Notes under the pieces: generated by a model
Seen by the model: only the letters and a program-made list of their open reading frames with translations
Told to the model about the DNA's origin: nothing
Database searches by the model: none
Part shown: positions 63,891-64,000 of the stretch, in pieces
Layout of the letters: each line of letters opens with the position of its first letter
Position numbering within the stretch: the stretch's first letter is position 1
DNA from: Laccaria trichodermophora
Taxonomy: Eukaryota; Basidiomycota; Agaricomycetes; Agaricales; Hydnangiaceae
Reading direction: 5' to 3'
Assembly (NCBI GenBank): GCA_018417955.1
Contig: JACTVC010000004.1
Coordinates: 3,145,431 to 3,209,430, forward strand
DNA: 64,000 bases
Position numbers and translations under genes: made by a program

Positions 63891-64000
63891 TTAGGGTTAG
63901 GGTTAGGGTTAGGTTAGGGTTAGGGTTAGGGTTAGGGTTAGGGTTAGGGTTAGGGTTAGGGTTAGGGTTAGGGTTAGGGTTAGGGTTAGGGTTAGGGTTT
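63891..64000 (+). repeat. Telomere (TTAGGG)n
   Basis: About 18 TTAGGG units run to the window end, the usual telomere of filamentous fungi, with the G-rich strand pointing outwards. One short unit, TTAGG, lies near 63910. The array begins immediately after the codons for PVFQNF of the KDZ-associated frame, with no subtelomeric spacer. Confidence 0.97.

Overview
The window is the end of a linear nuclear chromosome from a filamentous basidiomycete, most likely an Agaricomycete. It finishes in a (TTAGGG)n telomere at 63891-64000. Introns are short (about 50-80 bp) with GT..AG ends. The recognisable families are fungal: a GATA-like/DUF3295 protein, a Ste6-like ABC transporter, TVP23, a Zn2Cys6 factor, adenylyl cyclase with a PP2C-like domain, Hul5/UBE3C-type HECT ligase, VPS10, GH72, acetyl-CoA hydrolase, bZIP, and a KDZ-transposon-associated cysteine-cluster gene.

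Layout. 0.4-7.3 kb: three decayed conserved genes (DUF3295-type, ABC transporter, TVP23). 7.5-11.1 kb: repeats, namely a tandem 594-613 bp duplication, a minisatellite and a hairpin-bearing ~152-bp satellite array. 11.1-26.5 kb: mostly decayed copies of conserved genes (VOC fragment, Zn2Cys6 factor, adenylyl cyclase split by a TIR element, HNH-like gene, a small secreted Cys-rich gene, HECT ligase, VPS10, a ubiquitin fragment, GH72). 27-30 kb: a decayed membrane-protein gene, then two intact single-exon genes facing apart; the plus-strand one looks like a PD-(D/E)XK protein. 31-41 kb: repeat-rich, with an acetyl-CoA hydrolase pseudogene, a second TIR element carrying a minisatellite and a BCAS3-like fragment. 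41.7-53.2 kb: the second Cys-rich copy, a membrane-protein pseudogene, an intact second PD-(D/E)XK-like gene, a hypothetical gene, a zinc-finger-like gene and a bZIP gene. 54.4-63.9 kb: a CpG-depleted, AT-richer subtelomere of TIR elements and MITEs, ending in a KDZ-associated gene whose reading frame runs straight into the telomere.

No operon-like cooperation is seen. The main theme is decay. Many genes that are normally conserved and often essential are present here as partial, frame-shifted or interrupted copies that still carry introns. This points to DNA-level duplication into a subtelomere followed by pseudogenisation, alongside transposon insertion and CpG loss. A few genes (28438-29103, 29136-30083, 45287-46813, 52008-53159) remain intact. 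Some isolated single-base frame breaks could be assembly errors; internal deletions, in-frame stops and transposon interruptions could not be explained that way.
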